Assembly: GCA_963573315.1 (NCBI GenBank)
Contig: OY752149.1
Location: 1,178,001 to 1,242,000, forward strand
Direction: 5' to 3'
Length of the DNA: 64,000 nucleotides
DNA from: Entomortierella parvispora
Lineage: Eukaryota > Mortierellomycota > Mortierellomycetes > Mortierellales > Mortierellaceae
The notes under the pieces are model-generated. The model made no database searches. It was not told where the DNA came from and worked only from the letters and a program-made list of their open reading frames with translations. A program made the translations under genes and the position numbers. The stretch's first letter is position 1. Every line of letters starts with the position of its first letter. This document shows, piece by piece, positions 32,829 through 44,532 of this stretch.

Positions 32829-34286
32829 GGCGCGTGGGAAGCGTATCTTTTCGAGGAGCAGTTTCCAAAGGAAAGGAAAGAGAGTGCCTTGCAAGGCCAG
32901 ACAGAGTGGTCTCTGTCAACAGGCACCACTGACTCAGAGTCCTGGTTTGCTGTGGATCCACTGGGGCTCTTGCTCTGCTCTGCCTGTGTGGTGTGTGTGT
33001 CTTTGACGCGGTATCGTGGTCGACGTAGCGTCGTGTTTGGGCTCTTCTAGGTGGTGAAAGCGGGGAATGGGCACACTGTCTGACGGCCTAGATGTGTACG
33101 TCTAGTGGAATGTGCTCCTGAGAGACGAATGGACGAATGGACGAATGGACAAAGGGCTGGATGGGTGGAATGTGAACGGCACGAGGCGGAAGAGGAGGGA
33201 GGAGGGGAACAAAGAGAAGAAGAGGGGAAACAAACACTCCTCTTTTGCTGCACTGCACTGCACGATGGACATTTTTTTTTCTTTTTTCAGGGGGTGCCTG
33301 AAGTGGAGGGTGGGGAGGGTAGAGAGTCTCTCTCTCTCTTTCTCTTTCTCTCATTCTCTCATGGAACGACCTGTTCGTCCTCACGCATGTCTCCATTCAC
33401 TCTGTCTCGCCTTGCCTGCATTCACCCGCCACATACAGGACCCCCTTCTCGAGCCCTTACTGTTCTGTTCTTTTCTGTGACACGTCCAGCTGACATCTTG
33501 GCCAGTCCCAAAGTTGAAAAAATACCATAGCAAAAGACCACCAGTCGATCGATTCAATCTTTGCTTGTGGGCTCAGTTGGGGATTCTTTGTGGTCAACAA
33601 GCTGCTTGCTTATTGCTCTTCTGGATAAGATCGCCTAGGTGAAATGCAAATGACCGGTTCAGCTTCATGGTTTCTGGCGTCGTCTATGAAAAGTAGCACT
33701 TGGATTCAGTGCAGGGTTCGGAGAGCTTTGGCAGTTTAGCTATGTTTTGTAGTGATCACTTCGAAATCCAGACGCCGAAAGTTTTGAAGGTAGGCCACTT
33801 TTGTCCTGCCAAGAAGAAAGCCATGTTGCCAGTGACAACGACGGGTGAGCTTTGCCACTAGTGGTGTTGCCGAAAATGTCTGGTCGGACTCTTGCGGGGG
33901 CTGCACAGACTTGAACCTTGCGGACCCGTCATGTCCGTCCATTCCATCTATCAAGGATATTATCGCGAGAGGAATGGTAGATAGCAGATCCTGTGTTCAA
34001 GACACCACTCTTCCGCCAAAAGAAATCAAAATCAAAAGGTGCGGCTAGTCAGCAGGCACAGTCTTGACCAACAATGAGAGAGGGAATATCAGTAATGAAC
34101 ATTGGCCGCGGCGTAAGGAGCACGATAAATAAAAATTCCTTTACGTAATTTTCGCGCAAAATATGCGATCTCCACTCTCTCGGATCACCGAAGGCGATCA
34201 CTTTCTTCGTTACATTCATTCATTTCATTTCATTTCTCTCCATCCCTCTCCACTCCTCTCTCACAGATCACCCCTATACTTCAACA
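32829..34286. other. Divergent promoter region ankyrin gene / CHCHD2
   Basis: 1.46 kb without a supported gene. It holds three tandem copies of GACGAATG (33124-33147), a T8-CT10 patch near 33271-33288, (TC)n near 33330-33360, and an ATTTC/ATTC pentamer-like repeat at 34206-34240 just before the CHCHD2 ATG. Confidence 0.45.
33124..33147. repeat. Tandem GACGAATG octamer, three copies
   Basis: Three perfect copies of an 8-base unit in the intergenic region upstream of the ankyrin gene. Confidence 0.75.
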
Positions 34287-34948
34287 ATGGCTCGTCAACG
34301 TTCCCGTGCTGCCCCTGCCCAGACTCGCCAGGCCTCGACCATGGCCACTCGCCAGGCTCCCCCTCCCCCTCCCCCTGCTGCTCGCCCTGCCCCTCCTCAG
34401 CAGATGACTGCCCCTCCCGCACAGCCTGCCGCCATGGCCCCCGCTGCCCCCCAGCAGCCCGGTATGTTTGCCCAGATGGCTACCACTGCTGCCGGTGTTG
34501 CCGTCGGTTCCGCTGTCGGACACACCATCGGTGCCGGAATTACCGTAAGTTTTTCCTTTCCTTTTTTTTTTGTACCACTTTTGTTTGTACCTGAAAATTC
34601 CACCCAAAGAACGTTGTGGATCAAATTTATGCCCCCCGCATGCCGATCGAACCGCTAATCCCTCCGATCTGTTCTTTTTTATCGCTTCTCTAGTCCATGT
34701 TCAGCGGCTCTGGATCTTCTGATGCTCCCGCTGAGCCCCAGCAGCAGCAGTCCGCTCCTCAGTACCAGCAACAATACCAGCAGCCCATGTACTCGAACGC
34801 TGCCGTCCCCGCCGCCTCCGGTGCCTCTTGCGAGACCGATGCCAAGGCCTTCACCAAGTGCCTCGAGACCAACGGAAACGACATGAGCGCTTGCCAATGG
34901 TACCTTGAGCAGCTCAAGGCTTGCCAGTCCATGTCTGCTCAGTACTAA
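34287..34948 (+). CDS. MIX17: Twin CX9C mitochondrial protein CHCHD2/CHCHD10 (MIX17)
   Basis: Intermembrane-space protein of the Mia40 import class, associated with respiratory chain and MICOS. Two exons (34287-34544, 34694-34948) encode 170 residues. The N-terminus is Arg/Ala/Pro-rich and can act as a presequence ([18 protein letters not shown]). A hydrophobic Gly-rich helix follows ([23 protein letters not shown], residues 65-87), the CHCHD2 hallmark. A Gln/Pro linker leads to the twin CX9[12 protein letters not shown] and [11 protein letters not shown], which fold as a disulfide-locked helical hairpin. Exon joining is phase 0. The leader carries pyrimidine and ATTTC repeats. Confidence 0.94.
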
Positions 34949-35316
34949 TCCTTGAGGTTCTCATCACAGAGGATTCGCAATAGACGTATTTAAAAGAATG
35001 AAAAATAATACAAAAAAAAAAAAAAAAAGGAACGAAAAGGATCAACAACTGAAAGGAGCGATCGAAGCGAATACGTACACCTTCGTCAGCCACACCATGT
35101 CGACTGAATATCACAGACCAATGCCTTTCCTTCTCTCTGGGTCGCTCCGCAGGTCCCTGAGATTGTCTTCCTACATTTTTTTCTTTTTCTCTGCTCCGGA
35201 CGTCCATATTTTTTTCCTTTTTGGGATGACAGCCCGCGTGGCACCCGGGATTTTTTTTTTATTTTGTCGAACTTGAATTTTGGGGAAACGGAAACTCACT
35301 CCTCTGCTTTCGCAGC
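34949..35316. other. Convergent 3' region MIX17 / NUP84
   Basis: Contains an A17 run (35012-35028) after the MIX17 stop and T-rich tracts (35190-35215, 35250-35260). No gene is seen. Confidence 0.45.
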
Positions 35317-38300
35317 TTAGAAAGCAAAGGGTGATCGACCGTCCTTGAGCAGCTCCATAGAAGACAAGCGCACACGGCCCAAAAACTCTTGCAACCGACT
35401 GGCATCTTGCAATTCCTTGTACAGCGGTTCTGCCGTTGTCTCGCTCGCTACCATGTTGGCCATCTCGACGGACTTTGACAAGTACTCGGGAATAATGAAT
35501 CGACTCTCGTAATACACCTGATGGAGGTTCATCACTAGTTCAGAGATGTAAATCTGGCGCAATTGCATAAGCTCATGATTCCGTCTGACATCTATGCACC
35601 AGAAAAAGGGGTTAGCTTTCTACCTAAAAGTATTTGCACAGAATTACAACCTCATCGTAGTGTACCTCCATGGACCATACAGTCCGAAAGCCATCGCGTT
35701 TGAAGTAGGGTCTCAATTTCAGTGATAGCTCGGTGTGCTTTTTCCTATTGACAATAAAATGGTCATGGTCAGGTTCAATGACTCAAGAATTTGATCCGCG
35801 CAGTCCTTTACTCTACTTTCACATTACCTTGAAATCATTCTCCCACGCATGCTGTCGAGTGCTTGGAGCATCCTCTGATGGTTTCGTGGACAAAGCTTCT
35901 TTCCACTCCTCATAGCACAATCTTGCGGTAAACAAATCTCGGTAGTAGAGATGCTCGTTGGAAACTGCAGCATTCTCAGACGAGGACTGCTGAATCTCAT
36001 GAAGTACAATATCGGTCGGCAAAGAGTTGTATAACGCAAACGCTGCATTCAGGCGACCTTGCGCTGTAGTCAAACATAGATGTTGATAAGTCTCAGATAT
36101 ATAAATTTTCTTGGCAGACGATTCAAGTCATAGAAGACTGTCACTCACCCAAGTACTTCCTGGTCAAGTGGTTGCTTCGATGCAGACACTCATCAAATTG
36201 AGAGGAGTCGAATGAAAGCCACTCTAACGCCTGGATATGGGCGCGTTCCTGTGGCGTTACTGATGCAGTCATATTCTTCTTCAAGTTGTCGCTAAATCCA
36301 TCTTGGGCTCCCTATCACAAGAATGAAAAAAGGTCAGCAAAAACTGTGCAGCATCAAGCTAAGACGGAGCTGCACACTTCTTTGCATTATGTAACAGTAT
36401 TGCCTGACCCGTGAACTTACAAATTCTACGTTGATGCTGCCCAATAATCCATCCACTGTGGCAGCAAGGATACCCCTGGTATCCAATCCGCGATCGTGAA
36501 GCACCTTGATTTGATGTTGACGTTCACTCTTTGCACCATCGATTGCTAAAAGAGAATGAATGGTGTTATTAAAGGTGATGTTTTGAGTGCACGGCCTGAT
36601 TTCACGGATGCCGGCTTACTTTTCAAATACGATGAACACGTGGAGACTTGTAAATTGGGAGGAAGGTATGAAATGTACAGTGGAGCCAGATCGTACTAGA
36701 TGTAAAGATGGAAGAAGCTATTAATTCCATATCTCTTGAGGTGTCATGTTTGATGTGCTTTTGCTCACCATCTTTTTAGAAATCAGAACATCGGCATAGG
36801 TCTTGATGAAGAAGTCTCCTGCGATCCGAGGGACATTAGATCCAGTGGATCGCAATAGCAGCACAAAGTGCGCCAAAAATCGAAGCATGTGTGGCCTTAA
36901 AGGGGCCCCGCTTTCTTCGTCCGACTTTGCGTTCTGTGCCAATTTAACTAGCAGTTGATCCGTTGTTCCAAGAATGATGCTTTTTTGAATTTCTTTGAAC
37001 ATGTCCTTTGATCCGGCCCTACAATGGTAAACGTATTGGTTAAATAAGTTTCCGTCTGGTTCAGCAAATGTTCGAGTTCAATCATATATCCAATCCACGC
37101 CACTCACCTCAGTTCTTGGCTATCACTGTTGGCCAGAGAGTCAAAGACGTCTTTTGCGTTTGCAAATTTTGATTTTGGGATGGGCAAGGACTTGCTAGGC
37201 TCTCCTCGATTAAACTGCGCAAGGCGAGCCTCAATCATGCTTTCCACTAAAGCGTTGTATCGAACCCAGGCATGGTCCTCCCAGCTAGAGCACACGGGCA
37301 GAACCTGTGTATAGAGAGAAATGGTAAATAAACAGATCCAGTTGCAAAACATCTTCTTTGGGGAATCAAAGCATACCGTATCAACATCTCCTGACAAGGC
37401 TCCGTAAACAGCACGTTCAAATTGACTGGCGGAGCTCTCCTGGGCAAGCGCATAGCAGGTACCCTTCCAAAGACCACGAGCCTCATTTCCAACAGGGGCT
37501 TCGCTTCTGTCGTATTGCGGGTCCGTAAACATGATGGATACAGTGCAAAGTTGGCCGCCTCCAATACTGTCGGCACGCCATGACTCGCCTGCTTGAGCGC
37601 AGGCCTCTTGGGCCTTTTTCAAATCGCCTCGGCGAAGATATTCCCAAACTGTCTTCAAAAGGTCTTGTTCGATCCTTTGGTTTTGCTCCGAGGGTTTAAA
37701 TCCTTCGCGGGTGACAGCGTCCGGATCCTGATTTGTTGTAGAGGTGGGTCGAGATGGACTAGAGAACATGAATGGTCTGGCAAGAGATGGTGATTGTTGG
37801 GCGATTTTTGCTCTGATTTGCGGTCTGAAAGAAGGTGCGGTAATCTCCAGCCAGGCCTTTACGGCAGAGTGGTGTTTAAACTCGGCATCCGTGCTTGCGA
37901 GGTGCTCAATGAGATCCATATCTGACCATTGCAGAGCCTCGCTTCCTTTGTCCACATACGCCTTGTTGTTTGCGAATGCTGTAAAAAGTGTCGTAAGAAG
38001 CACCCAAGTCTGACCTTCCTGTTGCCACAGTTTGTATTCATCCGAGGATCCAAATGTTTGGTAGCTGGCATCAGACTCCTTTCGGCCCTCCAGCAGTCGA
38101 GCCCTATACACAAAACTAGGGTTAGATTGACGGCACATGAGAGTGAGACTAGATGAGGCTAGACGAGATAGTCAATCTACCTTGTGAAACACAACACATC
38201 GAATTGTGGCAGTACGGAGACAAAGCTGACATCCTCATTTGACATCCTTTGGCGCCTTTGAACAGCCTCAACCACCCGTGCGAACTTTTGGTGCTCGATC

Positions 38301-38872
38301 CCGGTTTCAAATGACATGTCCTAGAGAGTTCATATGTTAGTCAGGCGCCCCATATACCCAAATTCTCCGTCTATCCGTTCGATTCTTGATCAAGTCCCCG
38401 TACCTTCTTGCCGAACGCCTGAATGGAAAAATTGCCATGTGGTTAGGGAAATGCAGGGACTTTGATATCTGATAGGCATGATGCATTATCACTTACAGAT
38501 GAAGGTAGCTCTCCAGCAGGCGTTGTTTCATCGGCTAGATTATGGAAGAATGTTAGTCTCCAGATCACATTCCACTGATTCCCTTGCATTGCTTCCGCGT
38601 GCGTACCTTTGTAGGGCGAAGGGGATGGACTATATTCAGATGTATAAAGCAAGAAAGACAACCTGGTTAGCGCAGTACTCGTACGATTCTAGTAACACGG
38701 TTTTGGTGACAGGTGGGGGAGAGAGAGAGAGAGAGAGAGACAGAGATTGGCGCGCTTACGATTGCATGGTCACGTCCATGTTCTTGAAGGCTGACCCTGT
38801 TGAAACAGAAGCAGAAGATGCATTGCCAGGCAAACTGAAGCCTGTAAATGCCTTGGGGGAGTTCCAGGCCAT
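35317..38872 (-). CDS. NUP84: Nuclear pore Y-complex nucleoporin NUP84/NUP107
   Basis: Scaffold nucleoporin of the Y complex. It is a many-exon gene (at least twelve) read from ATG 38872 (MAWNSPKAFTGF) to the stop at 35317. Diagnostic ACE1 blocks: TVWEYLRRGDLKKAQEACAQ with AGESWRADSIGGGQL after it, FERAVYGALSGDVDTV, then after the next intron VLPVCSSWEDHAWVRYNALV, the conserved crown/trunk signature of Nup84/Nup107. Downstream exons give alpha-helical solenoid (ILGTTDQLLVKLAQN, LRFLAHFVLLLRSTG). The C-terminus ends with HQVYYESRFIIPEYLSKSVE and DGRSPFAF. Exons 2 and 3 are microexons of about 23 and 37 bases (near 38635 and 38540), each keeping phase. I did not resolve every internal junction. 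It is divergent from COX18 with 234 bases between starts. Confidence 0.9.
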
Positions 38873-39106
38873 GTCTGCGGTCGAGTGCAGGTAAGAGGAA
38901 GAGGAAGGTCCGGGATGGAGAGTCGCTGTCCTGGGTCCTGATTGTCGCGTTGATGCGGTTTGAAGCAGAGCAGGAAATAGATTAGATTGAGGATGTTTTT
39001 TTGCGTTTGAGCAGTTTTTGTGACTTTGCTTCTCTGCTCCTTTAGTTTTGTGCCTTTGTTGCGCCCTGGCTGCCTTTGTCGAAGGATCGCCCTCTCCTCA
39101 CCCGCC
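38873..39106. promoter_or_regulatory. Short bidirectional promoter NUP84 / COX18
   Basis: Only 234 bases separate the two divergent start codons, so both promoters must share this segment. No TATA element is evident. Confidence 0.5.
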
Positions 39107-40371
39107 ATGCTCGCATCAAGGACAAGGTCCATCAGCATTCTCTCATCACGGCGGATACCACTCATCGTCCAGAGTGCCATTCGGCCTCGATCACCCTACT
39201 CTCCGGTCGTCGTCCAGCGATGTTTTTCAGCAACTGCGATCGCGAATAGTTCAAACGAACAGTCGCACCCCGAGGCGTCTCCGTTCGTCCCCGACTCTGC
39301 CATCGATACATTTTCTGCAACAGACCTCGCATCTCTTGTACAGGAACCAAGTCAGGTCAATACCTTGCTTGCTAGCACTCACTATATTCTGGATGGTATT
39401 CATAACGCCGGACTTCCTTGGTGGGCTACCATCTTCACAGCCACATTCTTGCTCAGGACCGCCATTACGACTCCAGTGGCCATATATCAACAACGAGCCA
39501 TTGGAAGGATGATGGCCTTGACACCTGTTCTCCAAGCATGGCTTCAGACCTTGAAAACCAGTGTCAGCATCGATCACAAGCTCAAAGGCAGAGACTATGC
39601 AACCTTCAATGCGGAGATCCAGAACGCGGTATGATGAAATATACAAGAATGCCACTGACCGGTTCTGTCCTCGATGGTCGTCTGATATGGTGCTCTTTGT
39701 TCTTTGCCTTAGTACCGTGCAAAGGTCTCGGAGTTATACTCTGCCAATAGGTGCAATCCGCGCGTCAGCTTTCTACTTCCCTGGGTACAAATCCCGCTCT
39801 TCATCACCATGTCTCTTACAATCCGTGGGATGACTGGATATCCATTGCCATTTATCGGGGATTCTTCTCTACCATTGGAGCCGGGGTTTGCGCAGGGTGG
39901 TACGCTGTGGTTTACAGATCTGGCTGCCTCAGATCCCACCTGGATCATGCCTATTGCCATTGGCGCGACAAATTTGCTTAATGTGGAGGTAAAAGAAATG
40001 AATTGGCTGCCACATGCCTTTAATCGATCTATCAGCTAACCAGAGGGTCCATATCTTTACGTACAGTTGAATGGCCTTATGATGAGCAAAACGCCTACTA
40101 GAAATCAGGTCATTTTCCGTAACCTGTTCCGAGCCCTCTCAATCAGTATGATCCCCATCGCCCATGAGGCGCCAATGGTAAGCAGAGTCATCTCAATCAA
40201 TATTGGCGACACAGTGAAAAAGTTGTTAACTTTTGATAAACCTTGTAGGCTGTCTGTCTTTACTGGCTGTCCTCCGGTTCATACAGTGTTATCCAAAATC
40301 TTGCCTTCAGAGTCCCTTCGGTTCGTTCGTGGCTCAAAATGCCACCATTACCAGCAAAAGAAGCATCATAG
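39107..40371 (+). CDS. COX18: Mitochondrial inner-membrane insertase COX18 (Oxa1 family)
   Basis: Translocates the C-terminal tail of Cox2 across the inner membrane during complex IV assembly. Four exons (39107-39628, 39713-39988, 40067-40177, 40249-40371) encode 343 residues. An Arg/Ser-rich presequence occupies the first 45 or so residues. Membrane helices: LPWWATIFTATFLLRTAITTP, FLLPWVQIPLFITMSLTIR, WIMPIAIGATNLLN, and ISMIPIAHEAPMAVCLYWLSSGSY, the last crossing the exon 3/4 junction. The loop after helix 1 (YQQRAIGRMMALTPVLQ) is typical of Oxa1-superfamily members. Absence of a long C-terminal ribosome-binding tail favours COX18 over OXA1. The gene is convergent with NOPCHAP1, 116 bases apart. 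Confidence 0.9.
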
Positions 40372-40487
40372 AATAGTAGATAGATGCCTTTAATAGTCGA
40401 TTAATGTACAATATGAAAAGTAGGGGAATATGCTAGAGAAATGAACGTTGATGTTGTCGGTAATCAATCGGTTACCGAGATTTGGTT

Positions 40488-41042
40488 TTAGGAAGACATG
40501 ACAACGTCGTTGTCTTTGTCAGTGGTGGATGGTATCTTGTCATTGTCGCTTTCGTCGTCACCACTGTGGTCATCTTTGTCCTCCTCCTCGCACTTCAGCA
40601 CATCCTTGTCCAAGTCCATCATGACAATAGTGGGTTTGGCAGCGGCCTCGTCGGGTTTGCTGCTCTTGGGGTTGATGATGATATCGTCCTCTGTAACATC
40701 CTTCTTCATGTCAAAAACGCCGAGTCCAAGATCCATCTCAATATATTGCTCCCCGTTTTCTTCATCCACGTTTTCAATGTCGACAGACTTTGGGTCCTGC
40801 TTCACGATTTGGTCTAGCTGATCATTTGCGTCCTTGATCTTGGGCAAAAAGTCTTGGAGACGAGCTAGCACTGTGGAGTAGTAAAAACAAGGCTCAGTAT
40901 CACAGAGTGAATTACACTGATAATAATGATCCTGCTTTGCTCACTTACAGTCAGACTGGACCTTGAAAGTCTTGCGCTCGCCGACAGGAACTGCAGTAGA
41001 CGACTTTGCCTTGTCGTCCTTGAGGAGCTTTGCTGTGTCCAT
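40488..41042 (-). CDS. NOPCHAP1: NOPCHAP1/DUF4598 snoRNP assembly factor
   Basis: Two exons (41042-40949, 40870-40488) encode 158 residues. Human NOPCHAP1 (C12orf45) bridges NOP58 to the R2TP chaperone during box C/D snoRNP assembly. The conserved core is LLARLQDFLPKIKDANDQL, then VDIENVDEENGEQYIEMDLG and LGVFD, matching the fungal DUF4598 pattern. The tail is highly acidic (EEEDKDDHSGDDESDNDK) and ends in an MSS. Joining uses GAC T|TG, which restores a Leu. Function is inferred from the family; the fungal members are poorly studied. The gene is divergent from seryl-tRNA synthetase. Confidence 0.82.
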
Positions 41043-41395
41043 TGGAGAGTGAGAGGACCTTTGTTAATTGAGTTCATTATGAGTCAGAATTATAGAATGT
41101 ATACGATTATGGTCAGAGTAGACGCACAAATGAGCTCGTCCTTGGTAGGAAGGTCCAGAAGGGGATTTGACATTGAAGCGAGTTTGGGAGGGAGAGAGAC
41201 GAGGAAGACAAAGAACAACAATGCAGCCATGCATGCATCCTGTCCTGTGTCCCAGACGAAAAAAAAAAAAAAAAGTTGTGGTGGTGGCGCATTAAGGGGC
41301 TCACACCAAACAAACAATATTCTGACTCTATGTATAAGCGTGTCGGTCGGTGCATCCGTCTCCCTCACCATCTCTTTCTTGCACTACAACACACA
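41043..41395. promoter_or_regulatory. Bidirectional promoter NOPCHAP1 / SES1
   Basis: 353 bases with a GCATGCATGC palindromic repeat (41227-41238) and an A16 run at 41259-41274. No coding signal is seen. Confidence 0.4.
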
Positions 41396-43261
41396 ATGCT
41401 GGACATCAATCTCTTCTTGGAGGAACGCGGAGGCGAGCCCGAGCTCATCCGTGAATCCCAGCGTCGCCGCCACGAGTCTGTCGAGCTTGTCGATGAGATC
41501 ATTGCCCTCTACGAAGACTGGAAGATCTGTATGTCCTGTTCAATGCTTCTACAGACCCTGACCAACCCCGGACTCCTTCATTCTGAAGCATGATGACCCA
41601 ACACGGAACGTCTCTATGAGAATGAACGCAGGGATAAAAAGGAGAGCAGGAAACGTTGTCATTGATCTTATCTGAGCCTTTTCAGCCGACCAACTGCACA
41701 CCAGTCGCCCCGTGTACGATCGAACCTGACATTAACACCTTTAATATCCTGCTCCTTTTGATATGTAGGCCGCTTCACCATTGACCAATTGAACAAAAAG
41801 TCGAACGCCATCCAGAAGGAGATCGGAGCCAAGATGAAGGTATTACTAGTAGAATGATTCTTCAATTGAACACTGACAGGTACGCGCTCAAAGCAAAAGT
41901 GCAATTTACTTACTAATAACTTTATGGACGATTGAAAACCGATAGGCCAAGGAGGATGCCACCGCCGAGAAGGACGCTCGTGCTGCCTGCAAGAAGGAGG
42001 CTGATGAGCTTGAGATTGATCTCAAGGCCAAGGAGGCCTTGTGGACCGCCAAGCTTGGATTGATTGGCAACTTGGTTCACGACTCTGTTCCTATCTCTGA
42101 CAACGAGGTTCGTTCAGGAATTCATTGGTGGCGCAGTGAAGGTGCTCCATGCAGACATGGCATTGTTGCTGACTCTTTCTGGTGTGACTCATCAACTATA
42201 GGATAACAACGAGGTTGTTCGTGCTTACAACCACAATGAGGTCGCCCCCACTCACCAGCCCAAGATCTACTCTCACGATGAGGTCTTGTACCGCCTTGGA
42301 GGTTACGATCCCGAGCGTGGTCACAAAGTCGCCTCCCACCGTGGATACTTCTTGGTCAATGCCGGTGTTGAGTTGAACATGGCTCTTGTCAACTACGGTC
42401 TCAGCTTCTTGGGTAAGCGCAACTACACCAAGCTCCAGACCCCCTACTTCATGAAGAAGGAGGCCATGGCTCAGACCGCTCAGCTTTCCCAGTTCGATGA
42501 GGAGTTGTACAAGGTCACTGGCGAGAACGAGGATATGTACTTGATCGCCACCTCTGAGCAGCCCATCTCTGCCTTCCACGCCAACGAATGGTTCGAGCAG
42601 CCCAAGGAGCAGCTCCCTGTCAAGTATGCTGGTTACTCTACCTGCTTCCGCAAGGAGGCCGGCGCTGCTGGCCGTGACACGTGGGGTATTTTCCGTGTCC
42701 ACCAGTTTGAGAAGGTCGAGCAGTTCTGCTTGACTGAGCCCGAGAAGTCTTGGGAGATGTTTGACCACATGATCGAGAACTCTGAGGACTTTTACAAGTC
42801 CTTGGGCCTCTCTTACCGTGTTGTCTCGATTGTCTCTGGAGCTTTGAACAACGCTGCCGCCAAGAAGTACGATTTGGAGGCCTGGTTCCCTTTCCAGGGT
42901 GCTTACAAGGAGTTGGTCTCGTGCTCCAACTGCACTGACTACCAGTCCCGCAACTTGGAGATCCGTTGCGGAATCAAGAAGATGGGCGACCGCGAGAAGA
43001 AGTATGTCCACTGCTTGAACTCGACCTTGACTGCCACCACCCGTACCTTGTCCTGCATTCTCGAGAACTACCAGACGCCCGAGGGTGTCCGTGTTCCTGA
43101 GCCCTTGATTCCTTACATGGACGGACGTGACTTCTTGCCCTTTGTCCGCGACTTGAAGAACCCCAAGGTAATATGTCGAAAATGCTTCAATGTTCCGAAT
43201 TGGAGTGAATCTCAACTTCTGCGTTTCTTTACTGACTCTTTTCTTCTTTTCACAGAAATAA
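41396..43261 (+). CDS. SES1: Cytosolic seryl-tRNA synthetase
   Basis: Class II synthetase charging tRNA-Ser in the cytosol. Five exons (41396-41528, 41769-41839, 41946-42107, 42202-43167, 43256-43261) encode 445 residues. The N-terminal antiparallel coiled-coil arm (residues 1-110: MLDINLFLEERGGEPELIRES, FTIDQLNKKSNAIQKEIG) binds the tRNA variable arm. Class II motif 2 is YAGYSTCFRKEAGAAGRDTWGIFRVHQF and motif 3 is LNSTLTATTRTLSCILENYQ. TSEQPISAFH is the serine-binding TxE-type loop. Motif 2 includes RVHQFEKVEQF. The last coding exon is just AAA TAA: Lys plus stop after a short intron. Reading through that intron would add foreign residues, so the six-base exon is preferred. A poly(A) signal lies at 43362. 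Confidence 0.97.
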
Positions 43262-44532
43262 GCAGAGACTGTACGATGATTTAGTGCCAGCTTGTGGCAC
43301 ACAGGATGACCCTATAGCCATAGCGCCCATTTGTTCCTGGGAGCGATTGGAAGAAACTACCAATAAAATCTGGAAATTGTAGAAAAGCAACGCGTCAGGG
43401 CTAAATGAGGGCATGTAGGCGGCTATGTTGTTAGTCTATTGAGTTTTCACAATCGGATTGACGCATTTGGATCTGATAACAAGAGTCAGTATTGGCGAGC
43501 GACATGCTCGAGAAGGAGAGCAAAGAGAGCGATTGGATCGGAAGAAGGGGGCCCGGGTCTTGAATGTCCGCCTTTGGTCTGCTTGCCACGATGCAGCGGG
43601 CTTCATGTTCCATTGTCTTGCGACCCCACAAAGAATGGATCTGATAAAATAAGCATGGATGGGCGTGAGGCAAATAAAAAATAAAAAAAAGTTAACCACC
43701 TGCGCGACTGCGCTGTTGACAACGGCAGCTCGTTTTTGGTTGCTATCTTTTCTAGGTTCTTCGACTCCACCCAATGATATTTTCGCAGATCAGATCCTTG
43801 GCATTGTCAAGAAAGGGAAAAAGAGGAAGGAGCCGGGCCAAAGTATCGCCGATCAAAGAACAGCAGGAGAGGGGCAAAGTGCGCTTTTGCGTGTTGCACA
43901 GATCAGCATGGTCATCCTCTGTGTCAGAATAAGAAACATTGCATTGTGCGACCATACCGTTTGACTAGCTTTGACTTGACAGGCCGCGCTGGGAAGGATG
44001 AGGGAGAAACGTGGTGTTGAGCAAACAGAAGGATGACTTTTGTCAATTGACATGTCCTGTTGACCTTTTTTGTATAACTTGCACTTGTATTTCGGTTGGA
44101 GATCACAAAGGACATGTGAAGGGACTTGTGTGTGGATAGACTCCTATTCTGGTGGACTCGAATGGACTCGAATGGTACGTAGCCAAGACTACAGCGGCCT
44201 GCGAGATGAGCGCATGCTGAGATCGTTGCAGATCGAAACCAGCACCCGACAGGGTCCGACAGGCGTTTGACGAACGAACAATCTTGGGTGCAAACGCGCA
44301 GCCAAATGAATTGACTGATCTGAGAGTCAATTCGCCAGTCACCCTGCGCTTCTATGCTTCTATTTAATGACCTTGTTTGCCCTCTGACTTGACTCTTCAC
44401 TGTCCTGTCTCAACCCCATCTTCTTCTCTCCCTTTGCAAAAGCCTCATTGCCCTCCTGCCAATTCCAGCAGTGCCTAGCTCTTGCTCTCCTTCTCTCTCC
44501 TCTCCTCTCCTCTCAAAACTACACGCACAACC
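43262..44532. other. Intergenic 1.27 kb, no gene recognised
   Basis: SES1 3' end at left, mitoferrin promoter at right with a CTCTCC/TCCTCTCC tract immediately before the ATG. Short open frames on both strands have no recognisable product. Confidence 0.45.
43362..43367 (+). terminator. AATAAA polyadenylation signal, SES1
   Basis: AATAAA 101 bases after the SES1 stop codon. Confidence 0.5.

Noticed and set aside
42196-43302. 368-codon open frame on the minus strand
   Set aside because: It lies exactly opposite the seryl-tRNA synthetase exon and arises from the biased codon use of that gene; its product has no domain pattern.
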